Origin: an uncultured Devosia sp.
Lineage (GTDB): Bacteria; Pseudomonadota; Alphaproteobacteria; Rhizobiales; Devosiaceae
Length of the DNA stretch: 64,000 nt
NCBI RefSeq assembly: GCF_963517015.1
Contig: NZ_CAUQDV010000003.1
Span: 1-64,000, forward strand
Reading direction: 5' to 3'
Below are positions 50,963 through 61,500 of this stretch, in pieces. The notes beneath the pieces are model-generated. The model was not told the DNA's origin and did no database searches. It saw nothing but the letters and a program-made list of their open reading frames with translations. Each line of letters starts with the position of its first letter. Within the stretch, counting starts at the first letter, position 1. The translations under genes were made by a program, and so were the position numbers.

Positions 50963-53497
50963 TTAGTTTGCTGCTGCATCCTCCGGCAGGGCATAGGCGA
51001 TGAAATAGTCGCCGATCGGCGTTTCCATGAAGTCGTGGCCACCGGCATTGATGACGACGATCTGGCGGCCACCGGCTTCATAGGTCATTGGCGTTGCCTG
51101 GCCACCGGCCGGCAATTCCACCTGCCAGACTTCCTCGCCCGTCTCGATATCGACGGCGCGCAGGATGTCATCGGTTGCCGCGGCGATGAAGAACAGGCCC
51201 GAGGCGGTGACGAAGCCGCCACCATTGTTGGGCGTGCCGATGTCGATCGGCAGCATGGTGGGGATGCCGAAGGGACCATTCTTGCGGGCCGAACCGAAGG
51301 GGCGGTCCCACAGCACTTCACGCGTGTTGAGATCGATCGCCGCGATCCCGCCATAGGGCGGCTCCTTGCAGAGCAGACCGGTGAAGGGCACGCGCCAGCC
51401 GGCATTGACGCGGATGCCATAGGGCGTCAGCGCCTGCGGGCTGAGCGAGCCATGCGAGCCGCCACCAGCTTCGGAATCGTAGTTGGGGTCGGTGATCGGC
51501 AGCACGCCCGCCGCATCGACCTCTTCGCGCGGCACCAGCTGGTTGTAGTTAGGCATGTTGTTGTAATTGGTGATCATGATGCCCTTGTCGGGATCAATCG
51601 CCACGCCACCCCAATCGACGCCGCCATTATAACCGGGGAACTGGATCCACGGCGTGTCGACGGTCGGAGGGGTATAGACACCCTCATAGCTCGCCTGGCG
51701 GAACTGAATTCGGCACCAGAGCTGATCCAGCGGGGTGGCGCCCCACATGTCCTTTTCCGTCAGGGTCGGCTTGAGCAGGTTCGGGAAGTCGGTGACATAG
51801 GGCTGGGTGGCCGACAGGCGCTCCGGCTCGACACCACCCTGAGGGGCGGGACGCTCCTCGATATTGACCAGCGGTTCGCCGGTTGCGCGATCAAGAATAT
51901 AGAACTGCGCCTGCTTGGAGGGCATGACGATGGCCGGCACCGGGCCATCGGCAGTGGGGAAATCCACCAGCGTGCCCTGGCCACCCAGGTCATAGTCCCA
52001 CACGTCATAATGGACGGTCTGATACGACCAGCGCACCTCGCCGGTCTCGACATCCAGCGCCACGATGGCAGTTGAGAACTGGTTTTCCGCATCGGAGCGA
52101 TCGCCGCCCCAATAGTCGACGGCCGAATTGCCCATCGGCATGTAGACCAGGCCCAGTTCGTCATCGCCCGAGGCAATGGTCCACATGTTCGGCGTGCCGG
52201 CGGTGTAGATTTCGCCTTCCGGCGGCAGACCCGTCTCGCCCGGACGGCCCATGTCCCAAGCCCAGTCGAGTTCACCCGTGATGGCGCTGAAGCCGCGGAT
52301 CACACCCGAAGGGGCTTCGCGGGTCTGGCCATCACTGACCTGGCTGCCCACGACCAGAACGTCGCGCACCAGGGTTGGCGGGGACGTGGGAGCATAAAAG
52401 CCGGGCGCGCTGTCGCCGATGCCGTCCATCAGGTTGACGATGCCGCCATTGCCGAAATCGGGGCAGAGCTGGCCGGTCTCGGTATCGAGCGCGATCATGC
52501 GGGCGTCATGAGTCAGATTGACCACACGGGTGGCACAAAGTGCGCCCTCGGCCGCGGTGGTGTCCTCGAAATAAACCAGGCCACGGCAGGAGGCATTATA
52601 GCCGATGGCATCGGCCGGGGTCTGCGGATCATAGGTCCAGAACTCGGCGCCGGTCGCGGCATCGAGCGCGGAAATCTTGTTGAGCGCCGAGCAGAGATAG
52701 AGCCGGTCGCCTACCTTGACCGGCGTATTCTGATTGCCAAAGGGTTCGTCATCCTCGGGCAGGTCGCCGGTGCGGAACTCCCAGATCTTTTCGAGGCCAG
52801 CGACATTGTCCGGCGTGATCTGGTCGAGCGGGGAATAGCGGGTGGCCTTGTGGTCGCCGCCATAGGCCGGCCAGTCGGCGCCGGTTTCCAGCACTGCATA
52901 TTGTACAGGAGCAGGCTCAACCGCAGCAGGCGTTGCTTCGGTGGGCGAAGCTGGCGTTGCCGGAGCGTTCGGGGCTGTCGGTGTTTCGACCGGAGCGACA
53001 GGCTCGGGTGTGGCCGGCGCTTCGACGGCTGGCGGTGTGGTGGTTTCCTGCGCAAACAGCGTGGTTTCGCGCACCGATGTCAGCACCATGGCCGATGCGC
53101 CCAGCGCCACGATGCCAACGCCGGCAGCGGCATAGGCCCCGCGCGGCACGCCAAGGCGCCCACGCAAAGCGGGAATGGTCAGCAGCACGAGGACGAGGAT
53201 GACGGTGGGAGCCACGAGACGCGGGACCTGGGCCCAGCCGTTGAAGCCGGATTCCCATAGCGCCCAGACCAGGGTGAAGACGAAGGTCGCCAGATAAATC
53301 CAGACGCCCGTGATCGAGTGGCGGAACAGGAACCAGGCCGAAGCCAGCAACCCAAGGCCGGCGAGGGCGTAATAGAACGATCCGCCCAACGTCAGGAGCC
53401 AAACTCCGCCCGCGGCAATGGGCAGGGCAAACAGCACCATAACCAATGCAAGGACGACGACCGCCCAATACCCAAAACCCCGGCTCCGCGTCGCCAT
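50963..53497 (-). CDS. gcd: Membrane-bound PQQ-dependent glucose dehydrogenase
   Basis: An 844-residue protein from MATRSRGFGYWAV (GGGAG before the ATG at 53497). Residues 10-130 carry five membrane helices. A Pro/Ala/Thr-rich linker (about 150-210) follows, then an eight-bladed PQQ propeller starting DWPAYGGDHKATRYSPLDQI and ending AGGHDFMETPIGDYFIAYAL. Propeller tryptophan-docking repeats are seen (VDIETGEEVWQVEL, LDVETGEVRW). It oxidises aldoses in the periplasm and feeds electrons to ubiquinone. No PQQ synthesis gene lies in the window. The linker is longer than in E. coli Gcd. Confidence 0.9.
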   Translation of the reverse strand: MATRSRGFGYWAVVVLALVMVLFALPIAAGGVWLLTLGGSFYYALAGLGLLASAWFLFRHSITGVWIYLATFVFTLVWALWESGFNGWAQVPRLVAPTVILVLVLLTIPALRGRLGVPRGAYAAAGVGIVALGASAMVLTSVRETTLFAQETTTPPAVEAPATPEPVAPVETPTAPNAPATPASPTEATPAAVEPAPVQYAVLETGADWPAYGGDHKATRYSPLDQITPDNVAGLEKIWEFRTGDLPEDDEPFGNQNTPVKVGDRLYLCSALNKISALDAATGAEFWTYDPQTPADAIGYNASCRGLVYFEDTTAAEGALCATRVVNLTHDARMIALDTETGQLCPDFGNGGIVNLMDGIGDSAPGFYAPTSPPTLVRDVLVVGSQVSDGQTREAPSGVIRGFSAITGELDWAWDMGRPGETGLPPEGEIYTAGTPNMWTIASGDDELGLVYMPMGNSAVDYWGGDRSDAENQFSTAIVALDVETGEVRWSYQTVHYDVWDYDLGGQGTLVDFPTADGPVPAIVMPSKQAQFYILDRATGEPLVNIEERPAPQGGVEPERLSATQPYVTDFPNLLKPTLTEKDMWGATPLDQLWCRIQFRQASYEGVYTPPTVDTPWIQFPGYNGGVDWGGVAIDPDKGIMITNYNNMPNYNQLVPREEVDAAGVLPITDPNYDSEAGGGSHGSLSPQALTPYGIRVNAGWRVPFTGLLCKEPPYGGIAAIDLNTREVLWDRPFGSARKNGPFGIPTMLPIDIGTPNNGGGFVTASGLFFIAAATDDILRAVDIETGEEVWQVELPAGGQATPMTYEAGGRQIVVINAGGHDFMETPIGDYFIAYALPEDAAAN

Positions 53498-53582
53498 GCG
53501 CCTATCTCCCAAAAACTTCATTGGGGACGCAACGGCGCAAACTCGCCACGGTTCCGACATAATCTCGTCGGGCGCGAGGAAG

Positions 53583-54269
53583 TCAGTTGAGCAGGCCCCG
53601 GCGCAGGGCCTCGGCCACGGTATGAACGCGGTTTCGCGTTTTCAGTTTCATGCCGATATTGTCGATATGCTGGTTCACGGTGCGCGCCGAAAGGCCCAGT
53701 TCACCCGCAATCATGTCCGAGGTCATGCCCTGCGCGGAAAGGTCGACCACTTCCAGCTCGCGCGGCGTCAGCGATACCCCGCCTGTTGGGATCGTTTGCG
53801 TCGCAATCATGCGAGCCTGCATCAGCAGGGCATAGCAGACGATTTCCAGCGACATGGCCATATTGGCCACATGCAGGGATTCACCAGAGAAACTGGCTAC
53901 GCCCCGGGTCTCGTGATCGAAGGTGATCGGCACGACGGTGGAAGCGGCAAAGTCATATTGCTGCGCAAACGGATAACGGGGATCTCCCGGCAGGATGCGC
54001 AGATGCTGCACCCCATCGCGCGACAGCACTTCCGCCAGCGACCGGCTGATCGACTGGGTGCCCTGCGCGGTCTGCGCCCGCCACCATTCTGCCCGCTCCT
54101 CATTGCTGTCCCAGAGCCGGATTGGTGCCGAACCGTCCTTGGGAAAATCCAGCAGGAAACCGCTCCGATAACCCAGCACCTCGGCGAGATGGGCCAGCAG
54201 CCCTTCGATATCGGCATCGGTTCGCGCGGATGACATGCGCCGCAGCATGGTATCGACAAAGGTGTGCAT
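53583..54269 (-). CDS. LuxR-type regulator (second of two)
   Basis: A 228-residue protein. Residues 1-150 align in shape with the autoinducer-binding domain; residues 160-228 are the LuxR HTH (LTPRELEVVDLSAQGMTSDM, LGLSARTVNQHIDNIGMKLK, NRVHTVAEALRRGLL). The acyl-homoserine-lactone pocket is poor: the usual D-P pair after the conserved Trp/Tyr is absent. No luxI gene is in the window, so it is a LuxR solo. It follows its paralogue by 18 bases. Confidence 0.88.
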   Translation of the reverse strand: MHTFVDTMLRRMSSARTDADIEGLLAHLAEVLGYRSGFLLDFPKDGSAPIRLWDSNEERAEWWRAQTAQGTQSISRSLAEVLSRDGVQHLRILPGDPRYPFAQQYDFAASTVVPITFDHETRGVASFSGESLHVANMAMSLEIVCYALLMQARMIATQTIPTGGVSLTPRELEVVDLSAQGMTSDMIAGELGLSARTVNQHIDNIGMKLKTRNRVHTVAEALRRGLLN

Positions 54270-54287
54270 CTTCGTGCCTTGTCCTTT

Positions 54288-54983
54288 CTAAAGCAGATCG
54301 CGCCGGATGGCCTCGGCAATGGTATGGACCCTGTTGCGGGTGCCCAGCTTGTCGGCGGCATTGTCCATGTGCTGATTGACCGTCCGCGCCGACATGCCCA
54401 GCTCCTCCGCCACTTCCTGTGCCGTAAGGCCTTCCGATGAGAGCGCCATCACTTCGCGCTCACGCGGCGTCAGATGCGTCGGGGCAAGGCGGATGCCGGA
54501 GGACAGGAAGGAACGCGACTGCGAGAACAGGCTGTAGCAGACGAACTGCACCGCCTTTTCCTGGTCATGGGTCAGGATGCGTTCGCCGCACAGGGCGACG
54601 ATTCCGGCGACCTCTGCGTCGAAATTGATCGGAATTATCGCCGCGTTAACCATGTCCACACGCCGGGCAAAGCTCAACATGGGGTCACGCGGGTCTGAAA
54701 AGCGCTTCTCGTTGTGGTAGATCACCCCATCATGGGCCAGCAGATCGCTCGCCGCACGGGTGTCCGGCCGCAGTCCGCTGGCGACATAATAGTCCCACCA
54801 ACCGGTGCGCCATGGAGAACTGTCGAGCACCAGGGCAGCTGACTTCAGCGCACTGGCATATTCGATCAAATAACTGCTCCGATAGCCCAGTTCTCCGGCG
54901 AGAAGTCCCAGAATCGCTATGATTTCATTATCATTGGTCGCAGCGCGAATACGCCGCAAATAGTCTTCTGCAAATGCTAGCAT
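54288..54983 (-). CDS. LuxR-type regulator (first of two)
   Basis: A 231-residue paralogue of the next gene. The HTH reads LTPREREVMALSSEGLTAQE, LGMSARTVNQHMDNAADKLG, NRVHTIAEAIRRDLL. The ligand domain has TGWWDYYVASGLRPDT, where the Asp is kept but the following Pro is Thr. It is the first gene of a two-gene unit and diverges from the giant Ig-repeat gene across a 500-base gap, which it may control. Confidence 0.88.
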   Translation of the reverse strand: MLAFAEDYLRRIRAATNDNEIIAILGLLAGELGYRSSYLIEYASALKSAALVLDSSPWRTGWWDYYVASGLRPDTRAASDLLAHDGVIYHNEKRFSDPRDPMLSFARRVDMVNAAIIPINFDAEVAGIVALCGERILTHDQEKAVQFVCYSLFSQSRSFLSSGIRLAPTHLTPREREVMALSSEGLTAQEVAEELGMSARTVNQHMDNAADKLGTRNRVHTIAEAIRRDLL

Positions 54984-55262
54984 TCATCCCGATCCGCATA
55001 GCCGGAATATTCAGTCTCGACTGTCCCGAATTCCCCCCGAACTCGCATTAGCAAAGCGACGATACGCTGCTTTCGGATAATTGCCATTGTCAAAATTACG
55101 GATGTCAATTTCAACAACGGTAGAAAGATCGACGGCAATCCTCACAATTTTCAGAGTGATTCCCTTGAGTTAGTCTCGCATCAATCCCAACGAGTCCTCT
55201 CAGCGGGATCGCAGCGAAGAAACAGAATGCCCTTAATAATGTTTCTCTCTGCATAGGCCAGA

Positions 55263-55335
55263 CGAAGGCTGAATAGGGGACAAGATCATTGCGGCTCCCA
55301 AAGCCTGCGTTCCCGAATGATCTTGTCTCCCTTCG
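55263..55335. repeat. Two-tier inverted repeat, possible structured RNA
   Basis: Outer arms CGAAGG (55263-55268) and CCTTCG (55330-55335) enclose inner 12-bp perfect arms GACAAGATCATT (55279-55290) and AATGATCTTGTC (55316-55327). The 25-base top contains a further GGCT/AGCC mini-stem. The whole could fold as a 73-base RNA or a cruciform. Confidence 0.6.
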
Positions 55336-55352
55336 CCTCCGTCTTGGCATGC

Positions 55353-55377
55353 AAGAAGTTATTTTAGTTAACTTCTT
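55353..55377. repeat. 9-bp inverted repeat
   Basis: AAGAAGTTA and TAACTTCTT, perfect nine-base arms around TTTTAGT. It is AT-rich and therefore more like a protein-binding dyad than a terminator. It sits about 120 bases before the first possible start of the Ig-repeat gene. Confidence 0.5.
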
Positions 55378-55590
55378 ATTAAACCCAAATCATCGCAAGT
55401 AAAAAATCCAATGCCATTAGGCATTTGGAAATACCTGTCCCATATTTTGAGCATGGGAACGCTGCGCGTATTGAGTAAGCAGCGAGTAACTTAGTTGAGT
55501 TTGTTTGCGTTCGGCCAGAATGGCACGGGCGGTCCTACGGATTCCGGGTCGGTTGACTCGCCGGCGGATGCGGCGCTGTTGCGACAAGGC

Positions 55591-58500
55591 ATGCAGCTGA
55601 TCTGGCGTTGTACGCTGAGCGTCCTGCTGGGCGTCCTGCTGGTGCTGATGCTGGCCTCTATGGCCCTGGCGGCGTCGGCTGGCTGCAATGCCGTCAACAG
55701 CGGCCTGCTCAACTACACGGGCAAATCACAACCCGTGCAGACCCGCACCATCTTGCTGACGAACTTTTTCGGTGGCGACAAGCTCACCTATACCCATACC
55801 TCTTCGCCCACCCGGGCCGGCAACACGCTGACCCTGTCGGCGGGCGGGCTCCAACTCACGCAGGAAACCACGACTGCTCCGACCCACACCCTGACTGGAA
55901 CGGTGGGCGCGGTGCTGGGCCTCGAACTGTTAAATCTGGCAGTCACGGCTCAGTCCAATGACCCCAAGTCCGGACTGCTGTTTGGCGGACTTTTGGGCAC
56001 CCCCACCGATATCGTCGTGACCGTGACTTGTACGCCCGGTCCGGCTCCCACCACGCTGTCGGTCTCCAGCAATGGCCCGACAGTGCTCGGCCAGAACACC
56101 GTGCTGACGGCTTCCGTGGCCGCAACGGATGGGCAGACGCCGACCGGCAATGTGACCTTCAACGTCGATGGCGTCGCCCAGACCACGGTTGCGCTCAATG
56201 CTGCGGGCGTCGCGACCATAACCGTGCCTGGTCTGGCGGTTGGCAGCCACCCCGTCAGCGCCAGCTATGGCGGTGCGGCCTTGTTTTCGGCCAGCAACGG
56301 CACCCTGGCCTTCGGTCACACGGTCAATCGCGCATCCACCACGACCACTGTCTCCAGCTCGACCGCCTCGGCGCCGGTGGGAAGTCCCATCACGCTGACA
56401 GCCAATGTCGCATCGGTCGCGCCGGGCAGCGGCATCCCACAGGGTTCTGTGGTCTTTTCCGTCGATGGCTTTGATCGGGCAACGGTCGCGCTCGATGCCA
56501 ATGGGCGCGCGCAGACCACGGTCAATGCCGCCATTCCCAACACCCATGTGGTGAACGCCCGCTACCTCCTTTCCGACAATTACTTCGGCAGCAACAGCAA
56601 TCTGCCCGGCGGGCAACTGGTCGTCAAAGCCCCCACCACCATCGCGCTCACCAGGTCGCCGACCAGCAACACGACATTTGGCCAGCCTGTCACCTTCACA
56701 GCCAACCTCAGCTCCGGCGGCGGCGTGCCGGGGGGGCTGGTCATCTTCAACATCGACGGTGCGACCCAGGTCGCCTTCCTCAACAATGGCGTTGCCAGCT
56801 ACACGACATCCGCGCTTGCCGTCGGCCCACATACCGTCTCGGCCAGCTACGCCGGTTCGAGCGATCTCGAAGCGGCAAGCGCCACCCTTGATGGTGGCCA
56901 TACCGTTGGCGCCATTGCCACCACCACCGCCCTGACCAGCAACAGCCCCATCACCTTTGGCCAGGTCGCCACCGTGACCGCGACCGTTTCCGGTGGAACG
57001 CCGTCGCCAAACGGCAATGTCGTCTTCACCGTGGACGGCGTCGCCCGCCCGGCCGTGGCCCTCGATCTGACCGGCAATGCGACGATTGCCCTGAGCGGGC
57101 TCACGGGCGGCAATCACACGGTGTCCGCCCAATATCAGGGCGTGACCAATTATGCCGCCAGTTCGGCGACGCTGAGCGGGGGCGTCGTGGTCAACAAGAC
57201 GACCACAGCGACGGTTATTGGCCAGACCGCTGCGGTAACGGTCGGTCAGCCACTTAACCTCACCGCCGGTGTCGGTGCTGCGGGCAGCCTGATCCCACCA
57301 GACGGCACCGTGACCTTCACCGTGGGCGGCGTCGCACAGGCGCCGGTGACGCTGGTCAATGGCACGGCCAACCTGCTGGTGCCCGACCTGTCACCCGGGA
57401 CCTATGCCATTTCTGCCGCCTATTCGGGTGGCGACAGCTATCTGCCCAGTTCGGACACCGGCAGCGGCACCGTCAACAAGGCGGCCAGCACGCTGGTCGT
57501 CAATTCCTCCGCCAATCCGTCGGTGACTGGCGAGGGCGTGACCTTTACCGCCATCGCCAGCTCCACCTATGGCACGCCGGGTGGCACCGTGACCTTTGTT
57601 GTCGATGGCGTGACCGGCAGCGCCATCACTCTTTCCGCCGGGCGGGCCAGCGTCACCATGCCCCCCAAGCCGATCGGCAATTATGCCGTGTCGGCCAGCT
57701 ATTCGGGTGATGTCGATCACCTTTCCAGCTCCGCCTCCCTCCCAGGCGGCCAGACCGTCGCGCGAGCGGCCACCACGATGTCCCTCTCCTCCGACATCCC
57801 CGCCCCGGCCCTCGGCGCGACGGTCACCTTCACAGCCCAGGTCGCAGCCGCAGCGCCTGGCATGGGCACGCCCACCGGCAATGTCATCTTCACCGTCGAT
57901 GGCACGCCCCAGGCCCCCGTGGCGCTATCCGGCGGCAGCGCCAGCCTGGCGCGCTCCGATCTCGGCGTGGGCAATCACACCGTCACCGCGCTTTATCTGG
58001 GCGACACCGGCTATAGCGCGAGCAGCGCAACACTGACCGGCGGCACCACCGTCTCGGCAGCATCCACCACGACCGTCCTGGCCTTCCTGCCGGCCAATCC
58101 CAGCTATCACGACACGGCGACCCTGACCGCCACCGTCACCTCCGCGGGCGGCACACCGGCCGGCACTGTGATCTTTACGGTCAATACGGTCGATCGCCCG
58201 GCCGTGCCCATGGTCAACGGCAAGGCAACGCTGGTCCTGCCCACTCTCGATGTCGGCAGCTACACCCTGGGCGCACGCTATGTCGCGACCACCAGCTATC
58301 TCGCCAGCACCGCCGCCGACCGGACCATGGTGGTCGACAAGGCCACGACCACGACCAGTGTCAGCGCCACGCCGTCCAGCATCCGTCTCGGCGAAAGCAC
58401 GACCATTTCGACCACGGTCACCTCGACCCAGGGACAGCCTGCAGGCAGCGTGCAGTTCCGCGCCGATGGCAATCTCATCGGTACCGCCACGCTAAACAAC

Positions 58501-61500
58501 GGTACGGCCAGTCTGACGACCGCAGCGCTTCCGCTCGGCGATCACGCCATCACCGTCAACTATCTCGGCAATGCCAATTTTGCCGCCAGCGATGGCGCGC
58601 TTTCAGGCACTCTGACGGTCGGTCAGGCGACGACCAATCTGTCGGTTTCCGCCTCGCCGCTCCCCGCTACCTATGGCCAGTCCGTCACGCTCCGCGCCGA
58701 AGCCAGCGCCATTTCCGGCACGCCTTCGGGCAATGTCACCTTCACGGTCGGCGGCGTGGCCCAGACGCCCGTGGCGCTCAATGCCAGCGGCGTGGCGACG
58801 CTGATCCTCGATAGCGTCGAACCCGGCGTCCAGACGGTCAGCGCCAGCTATGCCGGCGATGCCGACCACGCACCAGCCACGGCCGGCATTCCCGGCGGCA
58901 TTGCGGTCAACAAGGCAGCTGCGACTTTGGCCGTGACCACATCGCCTGCCTCCCCCGTCTTCGGCGCGCCAGTCACGGCAACGGCTACCCTCACCACGCC
59001 GGCCGGCACTGCCGCACCCACCGGCAATGTCACCTTCGTCGTCGATGGTGCCCTGCAAACCCCGCAGGCCCCCAATGCCTCGGGCATTGCCACCATAACC
59101 CTGCCGTCGCTGTCGGCTGGCGCGCATGTGATCGAGGCGCGCTTTGCCGGCGACAGCCATTTCCTACCCGTTGTCGCGACCGGTTCGGTGACCCTCGACC
59201 CCATCGGCACCAGCATGACGCTGGGCGCTACGCCGGATCCCGCCCGGTTCGGCGACGAGGTAACGCTGACCGCCAACCTGACCTCCGGCGCCGGCACGCC
59301 GACTGGTGCCGTGGTCTTTGTCATCGACGGGCAAAACCAGGCCCCCGCTACCATCAATGGCGCAGGCGTGGCCATCCTCAAGACGTCCGCCCTGACCATA
59401 GGGCCTCATATCGTCACCGCGACCTATGCCGGGCAGGGCAATTTCGCAGGGACAGCAGCGACCTTGCCTGGTGGCGTCGAGATCGACGTGGCCCGCACCC
59501 AGACTGCCGTGACGGCCTCGGCTGGCCCCTTTGCCGTCGGCGACAACGCCACCTTCACCGCCACCGTCACTGCTGATCACGGCACGCCCAATGGCGCCGT
59601 TGTCTTCACCGTCGATGGCGTCGCCCGTGCGCCCGTGGCTCTGGTTGGTGGCGTCGCCAGCATCAACGAAGTGCTGCGCGCGGCCGGCAATCATTCCGTC
59701 ACGGTCAGCTATCCCGGCAGCGCCAATTTTGCGCCCAGCAGCGGCAGCCTCGCCGCTCCCATCACCGTGGCTAAATCCGATTCCAATCTGACCTTGACCC
59801 TCTCGCCCAATGGCGAATTCGGCGCCATCCTCACTGTCTCGGCCAATGCCACCGCTTCGGGCGGCACGCCGACCGGCACGGTGAGCTTTTATGTCGGTGG
59901 CCAGAAGGTCGGCGACGGCATCCTCGCCAGTGGCACGGCGACCCTCGTTCTGCCGCAACTGGGCGTCGGCACCCATATCGTCAGCGCTGCCTATGGCGGC
60001 GACAGCAATTTCAATCCCGACGTGGCCGATCCCAAGTCGATCACCATCAGCCCCGCTGCCGTCACCGCCAGCGTGACCGCCAATCCGACTTCGCCGGTGG
60101 CCGGCCAGCCCACCACCTTCAACGTCGCCGTGCGTACGGTTACCGGCGATGCTCCGGTGCCAGGAACGGCCACGCTCAATGTCGGCGGCGTGGCCTATTC
60201 AGTGCCCCTGACCAATGGCGCAGGCTCCCTGACGCTCAGCGCCATTCCCGCAGGCTCCTATGCCGTTTCGGTCAACTATGCCGCCAATGGCAATTACGGC
60301 GGCGCCACGGGCACCTTGGCCGGCGGCAATCTGGTCATCGCCCCGCCCCCGATAGCCATCGACGTAACGCCAAACCTGCCGCGCGCCGTTTCCGGCTTGC
60401 CCTATGTCGGCACCTTCACCGCCTTTGGCGGCGTGGCGCCCTATACCTATAGCCTCTCCAGCGGCGCCCTGCCGCCGGGCCTCACCCTCAATGCCGGAAC
60501 CGGCACCATTTCCGGCACGCTTGGCGCCGCCGGAACCTATGATTTCACCATCACCGCGACGGGGTCTCTCGGCGCGACAGGCTCAGCCGCGGTCCAGCTG
60601 ACCGTGCTCAACCCGGCCATCATCGCCATGCCGGCAACGCTGCCCCCAGCCACCTTTGGTATCGCCTACGGCCAGTCCGTTGCGGCCAGCGGCGGGACGA
60701 CGCCCTATGTCTATACCGTCTCGCTTGGCGCCCTGCCGCAGGGCGTGACGCTCGATGCCGCGACCGGCGCGCTGAGCGGTGCGCCAAGCCAGCTCGGCAC
60801 CGCCAATTTCCAGATCACGGCCACCGATGCCAATGGCTTCTTCGCCAGCCAGGCCTATACGGTCGTCACCCAGGCGCCAGTCATCACCGTGACCGGCAGC
60901 TTCGGCAGCGCCACCGTCGGCGCGCCCTATAGCGCCACCGTCAATGTCGCGGGCGGCGCCACGCCACGCAGCTTCAGCTTCGATGGCACCCTGCCGTCCG
61001 GCCTCAGCCTCGATACCACCACCGGAGCACTGACCGGCACGCCGACCGCCACCGGCACATTCAACTTCGGCATCATCGCCCGCGACGCCAATGGCTTCAC
61101 CGGCCGCGTAAATGGCACTGTCGAGGTCGATGCCCAGCCGGTTATCACGCTGCCGTCCGTCTTGGCCACGCCGCGCCAGGGTCGACCCTATGCCCAGGCG
61201 CTCGATGCCAGCGGCGGCACGCCGCCCTATATCTATGCCCTGGCCTCCGGCAGCCTGCCGACCGGGCTCGAGCTCAACCCGCTGACCGGTCGCATCACCG
61301 GCACGCCGACGGCGAGCGGCACCTTCACCTTCGAAATCCGCGCCACCGATGCCGACCAGCCGGCCCTCGTCGGCCTGCACATCTACACGCTCAACGTCCA
61401 GCCGGCCGCGACCGTTGTCGTCGCCACCAATATCGGCGATGCCACGGCTGGGGCTCCGATCAGCAAGACCATCGGCATCACGGGTGGCGCCGAACCCTAT

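Larger units (their letters stand above)
54984..55494. promoter_or_regulatory. Long AT-richer divergent control region with inverted repeats
   Basis: No supported gene. The gap is visibly richer in A and T than its surroundings and separates two LuxR-type genes from a giant surface-protein gene. It contains three inverted repeats: 55263-55335, 55353-55377 and 55410-55425 (AATGCC-ATTA-GGCATT). It must carry promoters in both directions. Confidence 0.55.
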
